Notes: generated by a model not told the origin, from the letters alone. A DNA stretch of 64,000 bases from an uncultured Eubacteriales bacterium (GCA_949068525.1 CARTIQ010000002.1:124001-188000); one strand, 5' to 3'; positions 32,448 to 42,439 are shown, counted from the stretch's first letter. A program made the numbers and translations.

Positions 32448-32855
32448 CTAACGACGCTTCTTGTTAACACTCAGAACCCCGCCAAAAGCGCCAGAAAGAG
32501 TCATAACCAAAAGCCGCACCAAAGTCAAATAAGTAAACCGATCGCGCGAGACGATAAAAGCGACCAAGGTGAGCAAAGCGAATAAAAATAAGCCCGCCAA
32601 AGAGCCATAAACAAGTCCGCGAAATTGATAAACCCGAGCAGCAATGTACCCAGCAACAAAAGCGCCAATAGCAGCGCAAAAAATTGCGATAACCTGAATC
32701 AAAAACTGCGGAATAGACTTAACAATAACGAACAAAAAAGCAAATAAAAATAAGAACCCCGCGCAAATAGTGGCACCAACAGCCGCACCAAACAAAATAG
32801 CTTTTAAAGAAGTGGAAAAACCCGAATCACTGTTCGAAGCCTTGTCATACCTCAA
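32448..32855 (-). CDS. TIGR04086-family four-helix membrane protein
   Basis: This 135-residue protein has four hydrophobic segments (about 17-45, 52-75, 82-103, 110-128) and a basic C-terminus. Proteins of this family are found next to yajC and the SCIFF genes in Clostridia. The function is unknown; synteny suggests a link to SCIFF export or protein secretion. Confidence 0.8.
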   Translation of the reverse strand: MRYDKASNSDSGFSTSLKAILFGAAVGATICAGFLFLFAFLFVIVKSIPQFLIQVIAIFCAAIGAFVAGYIAARVYQFRGLVYGSLAGLFLFALLTLVAFIVSRDRFTYLTLVRLLVMTLSGAFGGVLSVNKKRR

Positions 32856-32951
32856 AAATCATACCTCCTAAATATTGTTTTGACCCCAATTTTAAAAACA
32901 AAATCATATAATCAATATTCAAAAAGGTAAGCGAATATACATCAAATTATT

Positions 32952-33266
32952 CTACTTCGCAGCAGATGTACTATTTTCTTTCTGAGAATCGCAGCTAGCA
33001 ATAGCCCACTTTTTTATTTTAATTTTGCTACGATCCACTCCAGTTTCAATAATAAAAGACTGATTATCGTCTTTAATAGCAACAATCCGGCCAACAATTC
33101 CGCCAATAGTAGTGATTTCATCGCCTATTTGAATGTTATTCCGCATATCATCCTCAAGCTTTTTGCGCTTAGAATTCGGTCGAATCATAAAAAAATACAT
33201 CAAAGCAAAAAGAAGCGTCATAAAAACGACATTCATAATTCCAGCAGAACCCTCTGCACCAAACAT
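32952..33266 (-). CDS. yajC: Preprotein translocase subunit YajC
   Basis: This 104-residue protein has one N-terminal transmembrane helix (about 11-30), then FMIRPNSKRKKLEDDMRNNIQIGDEITTIGGIVGRI, the YajC signature. It is an accessory subunit of the SecDF-YajC complex that aids protein export. The 83-bp gap after tgt and shared direction suggest cotranscription with tgt and queA. Confidence 0.93.
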   Translation of the reverse strand: MFGAEGSAGIMNVVFMTLLFALMYFFMIRPNSKRKKLEDDMRNNIQIGDEITTIGGIVGRIVAIKDDNQSFIIETGVDRSKIKIKKWAIASCDSQKENSTSAAK

Positions 33267-33348
33267 AAAGCAAGCACCTCCAAAAGATTAACAAATATGA
33301 GTATATCAGATTTAATGATTTAAATCAAGAACGAATTACACCAAGAGG

Positions 33349-34479
33349 CTAAGCTTTTTGCGAGAGTAAATACCGATAATTCCGGTAGAATGAGTCAAAG
33401 GAGTCATCTTCTATAGCAGAGCGGATTTTTTCCATTAAAGAATTATAAAAATAAAGATTATGCATAACACCAAGGCGCATACCGAGAGTCTCCTTACTTT
33501 TAAAAAGATGCCGCAAATAAGCGCGCGAAAAATTTTTGCAAACGGGGCAATCACAGAGAGGATCAAGCGGCATAGAGTCCAGCTCGTTTTTGGCATTCAA
33601 AATGTTAACACTACCGGACCAAGTAAAAAGCTTACCGTGGCGGGCGTTCCGAGACGGCATAACACAATCAAAAAGGTCGACTCCGCGGGCAACGCTCTCC
33701 AAAATATTCACCGGAGTGCCCACTCCCATGAGGTATCTAGGTTTGTCCGAGGGCATGTGAGGGACGACCGCCTCGATGATATCGTACATTTGATCCGCAC
33801 TTTCGCCCACAGCTAGTCCACCAATCGCGTATCCATCCAAATCGAGATCACGAATGGCTTTCATGTGCTCAACGCGCAAATCCGCATACGTGCTGCCCTG
33901 GTTAATTCCAAAAAGCATCTGGTCCCTGTTGAGAGTAGAGTCTAAAGCGTTCAAGCGCAGTATCTCAGCCTGGCAGCGCTCAAGCCATCGAGTAGTGCGG
34001 TCACAAGAAGCCTTAACGTAGCTGTAATCAGCGGGGTTCTCAATGCATTCATCAAAGGCCATAGCAATAGTCGAAGCCAGATTGGACTGAATCTTGATGC
34101 TTTCCTCGGGCCCCATAAAGACATTCCTGCCGTCGATGTGCGAATAAAAATGAACGCCTTCCTCGGTAATTCGGCGAAGCTTGGAAAGAGAAAACACCTG
34201 AAACCCGCCGCTATCAGTCAAAATAGGACCATCCCATCGCGCAAACTTGTGCAGCCCCCCCAGCTGCCGAACAACACCGTCACCCGGACGCAGGTGCAGA
34301 TGGTAGGTGTTGCAAAGCATGACCTGGCACTTGATCTGAACCAAATCCAAAGCCGAAACTGCGCCCTTTATAGTGCCGCAGGTCGCCACGTTCATAAAAG
34401 CGGGGGTCTGCACGTTGCCATGAGGTGTAAAAAAAGTGCCTCTTCGCGTGTCACCACAAGTTTTCATCAAGCTAAACAT
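33349..34479 (-). CDS. tgt: tRNA-guanine transglycosylase (queuosine)
   Basis: This 376-residue enzyme exchanges G34 for a preQ1 base in GUN-anticodon tRNAs. Signatures are RRGTFFTPHGNVQTPAFM, LTDSGGFQVFSL, YAIGGLAVGE and the zinc site CDCPVC followed by a His in GVMHNLYF. The length is normal. It lies 15 bp after queA, the next enzyme of the same pathway. An alternative start at MKTCGD, four codons in, is possible. Confidence 0.96.
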   Translation of the reverse strand: MFSLMKTCGDTRRGTFFTPHGNVQTPAFMNVATCGTIKGAVSALDLVQIKCQVMLCNTYHLHLRPGDGVVRQLGGLHKFARWDGPILTDSGGFQVFSLSKLRRITEEGVHFYSHIDGRNVFMGPEESIKIQSNLASTIAMAFDECIENPADYSYVKASCDRTTRWLERCQAEILRLNALDSTLNRDQMLFGINQGSTYADLRVEHMKAIRDLDLDGYAIGGLAVGESADQMYDIIEAVVPHMPSDKPRYLMGVGTPVNILESVARGVDLFDCVMPSRNARHGKLFTWSGSVNILNAKNELDSMPLDPLCDCPVCKNFSRAYLRHLFKSKETLGMRLGVMHNLYFYNSLMEKIRSAIEDDSFDSFYRNYRYLLSQKA

Positions 34480-34494
34480 GCCAAAACCTCACAT

Positions 34495-35520
34495 TCAACG
34501 GATAAACATTGCGTCGCCAAAGCTAAAAAACCGGTATTTCTCGGCAACAGCCGTCTGGTAAGCAGACAAAACCGCATCACGACCGGCAAAAGCCGAAACC
34601 AACATGATCAAAGTGCTCTCAGGTAGGTGAAAGTTGGTGATCAAAGCGTCGATAACCTTGAATTTAAAGCCAGGATAAATAAAAATGTCGGTCCAGCCCT
34701 CACAGGGAGTGACATTGCCGAATTCCTTGAACATAGCCTCAAGTGTGCGACAGCTAGTGGTACCAACGGCGACAACACGGCCCCCAGCCTTTTTTGTATC
34801 AGCAATAAGCGTGGCAGTATGCGGCGGAACCTCATAATGCTCAGCGTGCATCTTGTGATCAAGAACATCCGCAACCTTAACCGGCCGGAACGTACCAAGG
34901 CCGACATGAAGTGTAACAAAGCCTATTTTGACGCCCTTAGCCTTTATTTTTTTGAGCAAATCATCCGTAAAGTGAAGCCCGGCAGTTGGGGCAGCAACAG
35001 ATCCAAGCTCGCGAGAATACACAGTCTGATAGCGCTCACAGTCAATTAACTCGTGAGTAATATAGTGTGGGAGCGGCATCTTGCCGATTTTTTCTAAAGC
35101 AGAATAAAAATTTTCCTCGCAGTCAAACTTAACAATGCGGTTGCCGTCGGGCAGAACGTCCAAAACTTCGCCAAACATCGCATCGCCGCCGAAAGAAAAC
35201 TTAGCCCCGACCTTGGCTTTTTTGCCTGGACGCGCTAAAGCTTCCCAGATATTTGGGGCCTTTTGGGTCAAAAGCAAAAATTCCACAGTAGTGTCAGAGC
35301 CCTCTCTAACGCCGAAAATTCGAGCAGGAAGAACCCTAGAATCGTTAAGAATCAAGCAATCACCGGGCATAAGTTCGTCGACTATATCATAAAAATATTT
35401 ATGCAAGACCTCACCGCTACCTTTATCAAGAACTAACAACCGCGCGTGATCGCGCTTCTCAATGGGATCCTGAGCAATCAATTCCTTTGGCAAATCATAG
35501 AAAAAATCCTTCGTTTTCAA
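34495..35520 (-). CDS. queA: S-adenosylmethionine:tRNA ribosyltransferase-isomerase
   Basis: This 341-residue enzyme converts preQ1-tRNA to epoxyqueuosine-tRNA. Signatures are FFYDLPKELIAQ, LNDSRVLPARIFG, APTAGLHFTDDLL and TNFHLPESTLIMLV. A TTG start at 35520 gives the family N-terminus (MKTKDFFYDLP) and follows TGAGGA by 11 bases; ATG 35532 lies too close to that site. It is the first gene of the queA-tgt-yajC run. Confidence 0.94.
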   Translation of the reverse strand: MKTKDFFYDLPKELIAQDPIEKRDHARLLVLDKGSGEVLHKYFYDIVDELMPGDCLILNDSRVLPARIFGVREGSDTTVEFLLLTQKAPNIWEALARPGKKAKVGAKFSFGGDAMFGEVLDVLPDGNRIVKFDCEENFYSALEKIGKMPLPHYITHELIDCERYQTVYSRELGSVAAPTAGLHFTDDLLKKIKAKGVKIGFVTLHVGLGTFRPVKVADVLDHKMHAEHYEVPPHTATLIADTKKAGGRVVAVGTTSCRTLEAMFKEFGNVTPCEGWTDIFIYPGFKFKVIDALITNFHLPESTLIMLVSAFAGRDAVLSAYQTAVAEKYRFFSFGDAMFIR

Positions 35521-35738
35521 AATAACAATCATCCTCAAAAAAGCGATCAAATTTGACACAACAGTGCAAAAATGCTATGCTATTGTATCACCGAAATTTC
35601 GAAATTAGAAAAAACGGAAGGCAAATCAAAGATAATTATATTTGATTATAGCAGAGTTTACAACACATTTTGGCAATTTTTTGATGTTAATTTTAAACGA
35701 AAGGCGGTACAAAGGGCCATCTGTCGGCTCTTGAAATT

Positions 35739-36821
35739 ATGAAAAAGTTTAAAGTAGGCATTTTAGGGGCCACCGGAATGGTAGGGCAGCGCTTTGTGGC
35801 ACTGTTAGCGGGGCATCCTTGGTTTGATATGGCAGTGCTGGCTGCGAGTAAAAATTCGGCCGGCAAAACATACGAAGAAGCCCTAAACGGCAGATGGGCG
35901 CTGGCTCAGGGGCTCCCGGAGAAAGTGCGAAACATGCCTGTGCTAGATGCGGTGAGCGATTTGGATGAGATCGCAGCAGCGGTGGACTTTGTTTTTTGCG
36001 CGGTAGATATGCCCAAGGAGGCGCTGATGCGGCTGGAGGAGAGCTACGCGAAAGCGGAATGCCCTTTGATATCGAACAACAGCGCGCACAGGGGAACGCG
36101 AGACGTGCCGATGATTATCCCGGAGGTTAACCCCGAACACGCCAATGTAATCGAGGTTCAGAGGAAACGGCTGGGTACAAAAAGAGGCTTCATCGCGGTG
36201 AAATCTAATTGTTCGCTGCAATGCTATGTCCCGGCGATACACCCACTGCGGGGATTCGGCGTAACAAAGGTGCTGGCGTGCACATATCAGGCAATTTCCG
36301 GCGCGGGCAAAACTTTCGAGCGCTGGCCAGAAATGGTTGACAACATCATCCCATACATAGCGGGTGAGGAGGAAAAATCCGAACAAGAACCGCTTAAAAT
36401 CTGGGGAAAAATCTGCGAAAATGGCATAGAAAACGCTACGGATCCCAACATAACAACGCAGTGTATCCGGGTTCCTGTGAGCGATGGTCATACCGCTGCG
36501 GTTTTTGTGTCATTCAAAAATAAGCCGACGCTAGATGAAATAAAACAAAGGTGGCAAGGCTGCAACGAGGCACTATCTGCAGGGGTGGCGTTACCAAGCG
36601 CACCGAAGCGGTTTTTGCATTATTTTGAGGACCCAAGTTATCCGCAAATTCGTAGCGCACGGGAGCTAGAAAATGGCATGGCAATCGCGCTAGGCAGGCT
36701 AAGGAGTGACACGCAGTACGACATCAAATTTGTCTGCATGTCGCACAACACAGTACGAGGCGCTGCGGGCGGAGGCATACTAATGGCCGAGATGCTCTGT
36801 GCCAAGGGATTCATCGAGTAA
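35739..36821 (+). CDS. asd: Aspartate-semialdehyde dehydrogenase
   Basis: This 360-residue enzyme reduces aspartyl phosphate to the semialdehyde. The NADP-binding GILGATGMVGQRFV lies at the start, and the catalytic Cys is in KSNCSLQCYVP (about residue 157). Length and sequence type match the archaeal/fungal-like branch rather than the E. coli Asd. It heads an asd-dapA-dapB operon for lysine and diaminopimelate synthesis. No strong ribosome site precedes ATG 35739; a 6-bp hairpin lies just upstream. Confidence 0.94.
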   Translation: MKKFKVGILGATGMVGQRFVALLAGHPWFDMAVLAASKNSAGKTYEEALNGRWALAQGLPEKVRNMPVLDAVSDLDEIAAAVDFVFCAVDMPKEALMRLEESYAKAECPLISNNSAHRGTRDVPMIIPEVNPEHANVIEVQRKRLGTKRGFIAVKSNCSLQCYVPAIHPLRGFGVTKVLACTYQAISGAGKTFERWPEMVDNIIPYIAGEEEKSEQEPLKIWGKICENGIENATDPNITTQCIRVPVSDGHTAAVFVSFKNKPTLDEIKQRWQGCNEALSAGVALPSAPKRFLHYFEDPSYPQIRSARELENGMAIALGRLRSDTQYDIKFVCMSHNTVRGAAGGGILMAEMLCAKGFIE

Positions 36822-36850
36822 AAATTTTGCAACAAAACGGAGGAAGATTC

Positions 36851-37744
36851 ATGAAAAAGAAGGTTTTTAAGGGCTCGGGTGTGGCACTTGTAACGCCGAT
36901 GCATAGCGATGGGAGCGTGAATTTCGAGGTTTTAGGAGAGATTCTGGAGTTTCAAATAAAAAACAAAACCGATGCGATAATAATCTGCGGCACGACAGGG
37001 GAATCCGCAACTATGAGCGATGAAGAACGCGCTGCGGTAATTGATTTTGCAGCGAAAAATGTCGCGGGCAGAGTCCCCATTATAGCGGGCACAGGCAGTA
37101 ATAGTACTGAGCACGCGCTTACAATGTCTAAAAAGGCCCAGGAACTGGGTGCGGACGCGATTTTGGTGGTGACGCCATACTATAACAAGACGTCGCAAAG
37201 AGGCTTGCTTCGCCACTATAGCTACATCGCAGATAATGTGGATCTGCCGATGATTTTGTACAATGTACCGTCGCGCACGGGGATTTCGATTAGGCCGGAG
37301 ACCTATGCGGAGCTAGCGAAGCATCCGAACATAGTGGCAACTAAGGAGGCAAACGGCGATCTCTCGGCAATTGCGAAGACTATAGCGCTTTGTGGCGATG
37401 ATTTGGTCGTTTATTCCGGTAATGATGACCAGACAATCCCAATTTTGTCGGTGGGAGGCCTAGGTGTGATCTCGGTTTTCGCGAACGTTTGCCCTTACGA
37501 GAGCTATAAGATCAGTGAAAAATTTTTTGCAGGGGATATAAACGCAGCCAGAGAACTGTTTTTGAGGTCAAATGAATTGATGGAAGCCTTGTTTTGTGAT
37601 GTAAATCCGATTCCAGTAAAAGAGGCAATGAATCAGCTGGGCTTTAGTTGCGGAAGCTGCCGGCTGCCGCTGGTTCCGCTCTCGGCCGAAAATAAAGATA
37701 AATTGGTGACGGCGATGAGAAAATTCGGAGTTGTCACAAGATAA
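36851..37744 (+). CDS. dapA: 4-hydroxy-tetrahydrodipicolinate synthase
   Basis: This 297-residue TIM-barrel aldolase condenses pyruvate with aspartate semialdehyde. The Schiff-base Lys is in ATKEANGD, the active-site Tyr in LYNVPSRTG, and the family motifs GTTGESATM and VTPYYNK are present. GGAGGA precedes ATG 36851. It lies 29 bp after asd. Confidence 0.97.
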   Translation: MKKKVFKGSGVALVTPMHSDGSVNFEVLGEILEFQIKNKTDAIIICGTTGESATMSDEERAAVIDFAAKNVAGRVPIIAGTGSNSTEHALTMSKKAQELGADAILVVTPYYNKTSQRGLLRHYSYIADNVDLPMILYNVPSRTGISIRPETYAELAKHPNIVATKEANGDLSAIAKTIALCGDDLVVYSGNDDQTIPILSVGGLGVISVFANVCPYESYKISEKFFAGDINAARELFLRSNELMEALFCDVNPIPVKEAMNQLGFSCGSCRLPLVPLSAENKDKLVTAMRKFGVVTR

Positions 37745-37774
37745 AACGCAGAAAATGCAGATGGGAAGTGCAAA

Positions 37775-38527
37775 ATGACGAGGATAATATTAAGCGGAGC
37801 CGGAGGACAGATGGGCCAAGCCGTTACGAAGGTGGCATCAGAGCGATTAGATTGCGCCATTGTGGGAGGTGTGAGCAAAAAAACAAACACCCAAACTGGG
37901 TTCCCGATTGTCGAGGCATTTAGCAAACTCAATGTAGAGGCAGATGTGATCATTGATTTTTCGAACCCAGAGCTGATAGAACCGCTTTTATCTTATGCTC
38001 TTACAAATAGGTTGCCAGCAGTAATTTGCACAACGGGGTTTAACGAAGATCAAATTAAAAAAATCAAGGCCGCGTCGGAGCGGATCCCGATTTTCTTTTC
38101 TAGCAATATGTCGCTAGGGGTCAACTTGATGCTCTCACTGGCCCAAATAGCTGCGAAAGTACTGTACCCCGCCTTCGATATGGAAATTGTAGAGAAGCAC
38201 CACAACAAAAAAATTGACGCACCAAGCGGAACAGCGCTAATGTTAGTAGATGCAGTGAAATTAGGATTGAAGCAAAATCTAGAATGCGTGTACGATCGGC
38301 ATCCTTGCAAAAAGTCGAGAAGCAAAAACGAAATAGGAATACATTCCGTGCGGGGAGGCACAATAGTCGGTGAACATGAGATCATTTTTGCCGGCAAAGA
38401 TGAGGTATTAAAGATATCGCACACCTCACTGTCAAAGGAAATCTTCGCAGTGGGAGCCGTGAATGCCGCTAGCTTTGTTATATCAAAGCCAGTTGGACTA
38501 TATAATATGTCCGACATGCTGAGATAA
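37775..38527 (+). CDS. dapB: 4-hydroxy-tetrahydrodipicolinate reductase
   Basis: This 250-residue enzyme uses NAD(P)H to reduce the product of DapA. Nucleotide-binding SGAGGQMGQAV lies at the N-terminus, and the catalytic motif EKHHNKKIDAPSGTA is present. It is the last gene of the asd-dapA-dapB operon. It provides tetrahydrodipicolinate for cell-wall diaminopimelate and lysine. Confidence 0.97.
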   Translation: MTRIILSGAGGQMGQAVTKVASERLDCAIVGGVSKKTNTQTGFPIVEAFSKLNVEADVIIDFSNPELIEPLLSYALTNRLPAVICTTGFNEDQIKKIKAASERIPIFFSSNMSLGVNLMLSLAQIAAKVLYPAFDMEIVEKHHNKKIDAPSGTALMLVDAVKLGLKQNLECVYDRHPCKKSRSKNEIGIHSVRGGTIVGEHEIIFAGKDEVLKISHTSLSKEIFAVGAVNAASFVISKPVGLYNMSDMLR

Positions 38528-38552
38528 TTAAAAATGTTTGAAAAGAAAAATG

Positions 38553-38574
38553 GCTAAGCGTAGGGAAGCTTAGC
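38553..38574. terminator. Weak hairpin between dapB and tatD
   Basis: GCTAAGC (38553-38559) pairs with GCTTAGC (38568-38574). There is no clear T run on the plus strand, so termination is possible but not certain. Confidence 0.4.
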
Positions 38575-38580
38575 AGTTAA

Positions 38581-39348
38581 TTATTTTAAATTTATCTTAG
38601 AAAACAGACGCAATGCGTTTTCTTTGGCACATTTGAGGAGCCCATCTACCGACATATTGCGTTCCAGAGCAATTTTTCCTGCAGTGAATTTTATCATGCT
38701 AGAGTCACAGCGCGAGCCTCGATTTGGTTCTGGCGCCAAGTATGGGCAGTCCGTTTCCAGCAAGATCCGATCCAGAGGCACTGATTTGGCCACCAGCACG
38801 GGATTCTTAGCGTTTTTAAACGTCACAACGCCCCCCAGGCCAACGTACATACCCAAATTTACCACTTCGCTTGCCATCTCCGTGTTACCAGAAAAGCAAT
38901 GGAGAACGCCTTTTGGCCGGTATTTTTTCAAAATATCAAGTGTGTCAGCGTGCGCGTCCCTGTCGTGGATTATCACCGGCACATCAAGGGTTTTGGCCAG
39001 TTTGACCTGCTCTTCAAATTTTTCCTTTTGAACTTCCTTCGGAGGTTGGTCATAATGATAGTCGAGCCCGATTTCGCCGACCGCAACGACTTTTTCCTCC
39101 GCCAAAAATGCAGCAAGAACGTCGATATAATCCGGAGGAACAGCATCAGCCTCTTGAGGATGCACACCAACAGCCGCCCAAATTAAGGGGTACTTGTAAG
39201 CCAGGTCCATAGAGGCTTTTGAAGTCGAGATGTTGCAACCAACATTAATAATTCCGCATATATCCGTATCAAAAAGCTTGTTAATCAAGTCATCACGGTC
39301 ATTGTCAAAAGTAGCATCGTCATAATGCGCATGAGAATCAAAAATCAT
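38581..39348 (-). CDS. tatD: TatD-family metal-dependent hydrolase/DNase
   Basis: This 255-residue protein has metal-binding motifs DSHAHYDD at the N-terminus, GEIGLDYHY, PVIIHDRDAH, LHCFSGN and ETDCPYLAP, the full TatD set. Family members act as 3'-5' exonucleases or deoxyribonucleases. It lies 14 bp after metG in the same direction, a very common bacterial pairing (metG-tatD). Confidence 0.94.
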   Translation of the reverse strand: MIFDSHAHYDDATFDNDRDDLINKLFDTDICGIINVGCNISTSKASMDLAYKYPLIWAAVGVHPQEADAVPPDYIDVLAAFLAEEKVVAVGEIGLDYHYDQPPKEVQKEKFEEQVKLAKTLDVPVIIHDRDAHADTLDILKKYRPKGVLHCFSGNTEMASEVVNLGMYVGLGGVVTFKNAKNPVLVAKSVPLDRILLETDCPYLAPEPNRGSRCDSSMIKFTAGKIALERNMSVDGLLKCAKENALRLFSKINLK

Positions 39349-39362
39349 GGCAATAATACCTC

Positions 39363-40934
39363 CTACTTAGTGCATTCTTCTAAGGCAGAGAGCTCTTTTT
39401 CTACGTCAATTCTAGGAAAAAGCAATTCGCCTTTTTTGGTTTCGGTGTCAATAGGCAAGATTCCCCATTTGTTGGTGGTTTCCCAAGTTAAGGCATCCTG
39501 ATTAGCGCCGATCTGTTGCGCGATAATTGGCGCAGTATTAGGCATGAAGGGCGTAATCAAGATAGATACGATTCGTAAAACCTCGCATAAATTGTACAAA
39601 ACGCAGGCAAGTCGGCTTGTTTTTGTTGAATCTCGGCCCAAAGCCCACGGCGTCGTTTCGTCGATGTATTTGTTGGCCCGCGCAATCAACCTCCAAACCT
39701 CCGCCAAAGCGCATGAAAACTGGAATTGTTCCATGTGTTTTTCATATTTTTCTCGCAAAGACGTTGCCAAAAAAATCAGTTCATTGTCAGAAAGATCGCG
39801 CTCAAGGGGTTGAGGCAACTTGCCACCGAAGTATTTCTCGATCATAGCGGTTGTGCGAGAGAGTAAGTTCCCCAAATCGTTCGCCAAATCTGAGTTTATT
39901 CGACTTATCAAAGCTTCATTTGTAAAGACGCTGTCCGACCCAAAGGGAATCTCGCGCATCAAAAAATATTTAATCGCGTCCACACCGTAGCGCTCGCACA
40001 AAATCTGAGGGTCCACTACATTGCCCTTAGATTTGGACATCTTGGTGCCGTCGCCAAAGAGAAGCCATCCATGGCCATAAATTTTATGAGGCAAAGGCAA
40101 ATCCAGCGCCATAAGTATGGCCGGCCAAATAATCGCATGAAATCGGACAATCTCCTTGCCTACAAAATGGACGTCTGCAGGCCAGTAGCGCTTAAAATCG
40201 GCGTCGTTATCGGAACCGTAGCCAAGCGCAGTGATATAATTAGTAAGGGCATCCAGCCACACGTAAACTACATGATGCTCGTCAAAATCGACCGGGACAC
40301 CCCAGCTAAAGCTCGTCCGGCTCACACAGAGGTCGTTTATGCCACCCTTTATAAAGCTGATCATCTCGTTACGGCGGCTTTCGGGCTCCAAAAACTCAGG
40401 ATGCTCGTCATATAGCTGTAATAGCCTATCGGAATACTTAGAAAGCCTGAAAAAATAAGCTTCTTCTTTAGTTAACTTAACTTCACGCCCGCAGTCTGGA
40501 CATTTTCCGTCAACCAACTGTGTCTCCGTCCAGAAAGACTCACATGGTGTGCAATACCAACCCTCGTAGTTTCCCTTGTAAATCTCGCCCTTATCGTAAA
40601 GTTCGCGAAAGATCTTCTGAACAGCCGCAACGTGGTGGTCATCCGTCGTGCGAATGTACCTGTCATTGGAAATATCCATAATATCCCAAAGGCGCCGAAA
40701 CTCCGTAACCAGCCTGTCAACGTACTCCTTAGGACGCAAGTTTTCTTTGGCTGCATTCAACTCAATTTTTTGCCCGTGCTCATCTGTGCCCGTCAAAAAC
40801 ATCACATCATAGCCAGTCAAGCGCTTAAACCTAGCCATAACGTCCGCCGCTACAGTGCAGTAGCTATGCCCAAGATGCGGATTGCCCGATGGATAGTATA
40901 TCGGCGTCGTAATATAAAAAGTTTTTTTGTCCAT
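39363..40934 (-). CDS. metG: Methionyl-tRNA synthetase
   Basis: This 523-residue class I synthetase has the HIGH motif in NPHLGHSYC, a zinc knuckle with four Cys (CTPC and CPDC), and KMSKSKGNVV. It ends after the anticodon-binding helices and lacks the C-terminal EMAP-type tRNA-binding domain that makes other forms about 650 residues. ATG 40934 lies 11 bases after AGGAG; a TTG at 40940 is an alternative. Confidence 0.96.
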   Translation of the reverse strand: MDKKTFYITTPIYYPSGNPHLGHSYCTVAADVMARFKRLTGYDVMFLTGTDEHGQKIELNAAKENLRPKEYVDRLVTEFRRLWDIMDISNDRYIRTTDDHHVAAVQKIFRELYDKGEIYKGNYEGWYCTPCESFWTETQLVDGKCPDCGREVKLTKEEAYFFRLSKYSDRLLQLYDEHPEFLEPESRRNEMISFIKGGINDLCVSRTSFSWGVPVDFDEHHVVYVWLDALTNYITALGYGSDNDADFKRYWPADVHFVGKEIVRFHAIIWPAILMALDLPLPHKIYGHGWLLFGDGTKMSKSKGNVVDPQILCERYGVDAIKYFLMREIPFGSDSVFTNEALISRINSDLANDLGNLLSRTTAMIEKYFGGKLPQPLERDLSDNELIFLATSLREKYEKHMEQFQFSCALAEVWRLIARANKYIDETTPWALGRDSTKTSRLACVLYNLCEVLRIVSILITPFMPNTAPIIAQQIGANQDALTWETTNKWGILPIDTETKKGELLFPRIDVEKELSALEECTK

Positions 40935-41021
40935 AACCAATCAATCTCCTCAACACTAAAATGCCCAAAAACCTAGTTGCCATGCGGTCATTTTGATTTT
41001 CACAATAAGTTTAATAAGTTG

Positions 41022-41783
41022 TTATGTATAGTTTACGATTTTCAAAAATTCTTCGGAATCCAAAGAAGCCCCGCCAATAAGGCCTCCATCGATATCATCA
41101 ATACTCAACAGCTCAGCAGAATTTTTTGAGTTTATCGATCCACCGTATAATATTGGAATCTTCTCAGCGGACGAATCCCCATAAATACTGGAAAGAGCCT
41201 CCCGAATTACCTTGCAAACATGCGCCAAATCATAGCTATCAATATATTTTCCAGATCCAACCGCCCAAAACGGCTCATAAGCGATGATCAGATTCTCCAC
41301 CTGAACTGCCGAAACGCCATTTAACAACTTTTTAATCTGAGCTGAAATTTTCTTGTCGCAAACGCCAAGCTCTCGTTCCAGCAAAGTTTCGCCCACACAA
41401 ACAATAGCAGTAAGCCCCGATTCAATCGCCAACTTGACTTTTTTATTTGTCATCTCATCAGTCTCGCCAAAATGCTTTCTGCGCTCACTGTGACCCAATA
41501 TAACGTGGTTTACACCAATCTTATTCAACATGGATGGCGAAATTTCGCCAGTATAAGCGCCTTCATTTTCAAAATGACAATTCTGTGCACCAACACAAAT
41601 CGCAGTGCCAGAGGCCAAATTGGCAACCGTAAGCAAATCTATAAAAGGCACACAGAGAATAACCTTGCAATTATCGGACCTTAAACCAGATGATACCTCG
41701 CGAAACAAAGCGGCAGCCTCTGCTGGAGCCTTGTTCATTTTCCAATTTCCTACTATTATTCGCATTTTCCCATTTTTTTTCAA
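41022..41783 (-). CDS. tpiA: Triosephosphate isomerase
   Basis: This 253-residue glycolytic enzyme has catalytic residues in GNWKMNKAP (Lys), LGHSERR (His) and AYEPFWAVGSG (Glu), plus the phosphate loop YGGSINSKN. The TTG start at 41783 is supported by AGGAGAG; ATG at 41765 (MRIIVGNWK) is nearly as likely and would give 247 residues. No other glycolytic genes are adjacent. Confidence 0.95.
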   Translation of the reverse strand: MKKNGKMRIIVGNWKMNKAPAEAAALFREVSSGLRSDNCKVILCVPFIDLLTVANLASGTAICVGAQNCHFENEGAYTGEISPSMLNKIGVNHVILGHSERRKHFGETDEMTNKKVKLAIESGLTAIVCVGETLLERELGVCDKKISAQIKKLLNGVSAVQVENLIIAYEPFWAVGSGKYIDSYDLAHVCKVIREALSSIYGDSSAEKIPILYGGSINSKNSAELLSIDDIDGGLIGGASLDSEEFLKIVNYT

Positions 41784-41944
41784 CTAAAATTCTCTCCTAA
41801 AAAGCAAAAATCTCACAAACTCAAAATACCAAACCTCAAACAAAGCAGCAATACCGGGTGAATCTATTTACTCAAAAAATCAAATAAGCGACATTACGAG
41901 GGATTCCAGCAAATTTATAAACTATCCATAAAACATATAAGAGA

Positions 41945-42439
41945 TTAATTGGCGTAATTTCGCAGTTTTCCCTGGCACAAAAGGCTAGGATATCCCCACT
42001 GACGCAGAACTTCATATACACCAATAGCAACGGAGTTTGATAAATTCAAGCTTCGAGCCTCTTTCAACATGGGAATCCGTACAGTACGGTCCATGTTGTC
42101 GTGCAAAAGAGCTTCGTCCAGCCCCGCATCCTCTCGGCCAAACACCAAGTAGCACTTACTAGGATATGAAACCTCAGTGTGCACACGCTTTGCCTTGGTA
42201 GAAAAATAAAAAAACGAGCCATTGTTCTGGCTAAAAAATTCGCGCACTCCCGCATAAATATGTACATCCAAAAGGCTCCAATAGTCCAACCCTGCGCGTT
42301 TTAGCTTTTTATCGTCTATCTCAAAGCCCAAGGGCGCAACCAAATGCAGTCGAGCGGAGGTTGCAGCGCAAGTTCGAGCTATATTACCGGTATTTTGAGG
42401 AATTTGTGGTTCAATTAGCACAATGTTCAACTCATTCAA
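41945..42439 (-). CDS. trmL: tRNA (cytidine/uridine-34-2'-O)-methyltransferase
   Basis: This 164-residue SPOUT methyltransferase has EPQIPQNTGNIARTCAAT at the N-terminus, LVFGREDAGL in the knot region and RSLNLSNSVAIGVYEVLRQ at the C-terminus. It methylates the wobble ribose of tRNA-Leu in E. coli. It stands alone, with 160 bp to tpiA. Confidence 0.93.
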   Translation of the reverse strand: MNELNIVLIEPQIPQNTGNIARTCAATSARLHLVAPLGFEIDDKKLKRAGLDYWSLLDVHIYAGVREFFSQNNGSFFYFSTKAKRVHTEVSYPSKCYLVFGREDAGLDEALLHDNMDRTVRIPMLKEARSLNLSNSVAIGVYEVLRQWGYPSLLCQGKLRNYAN

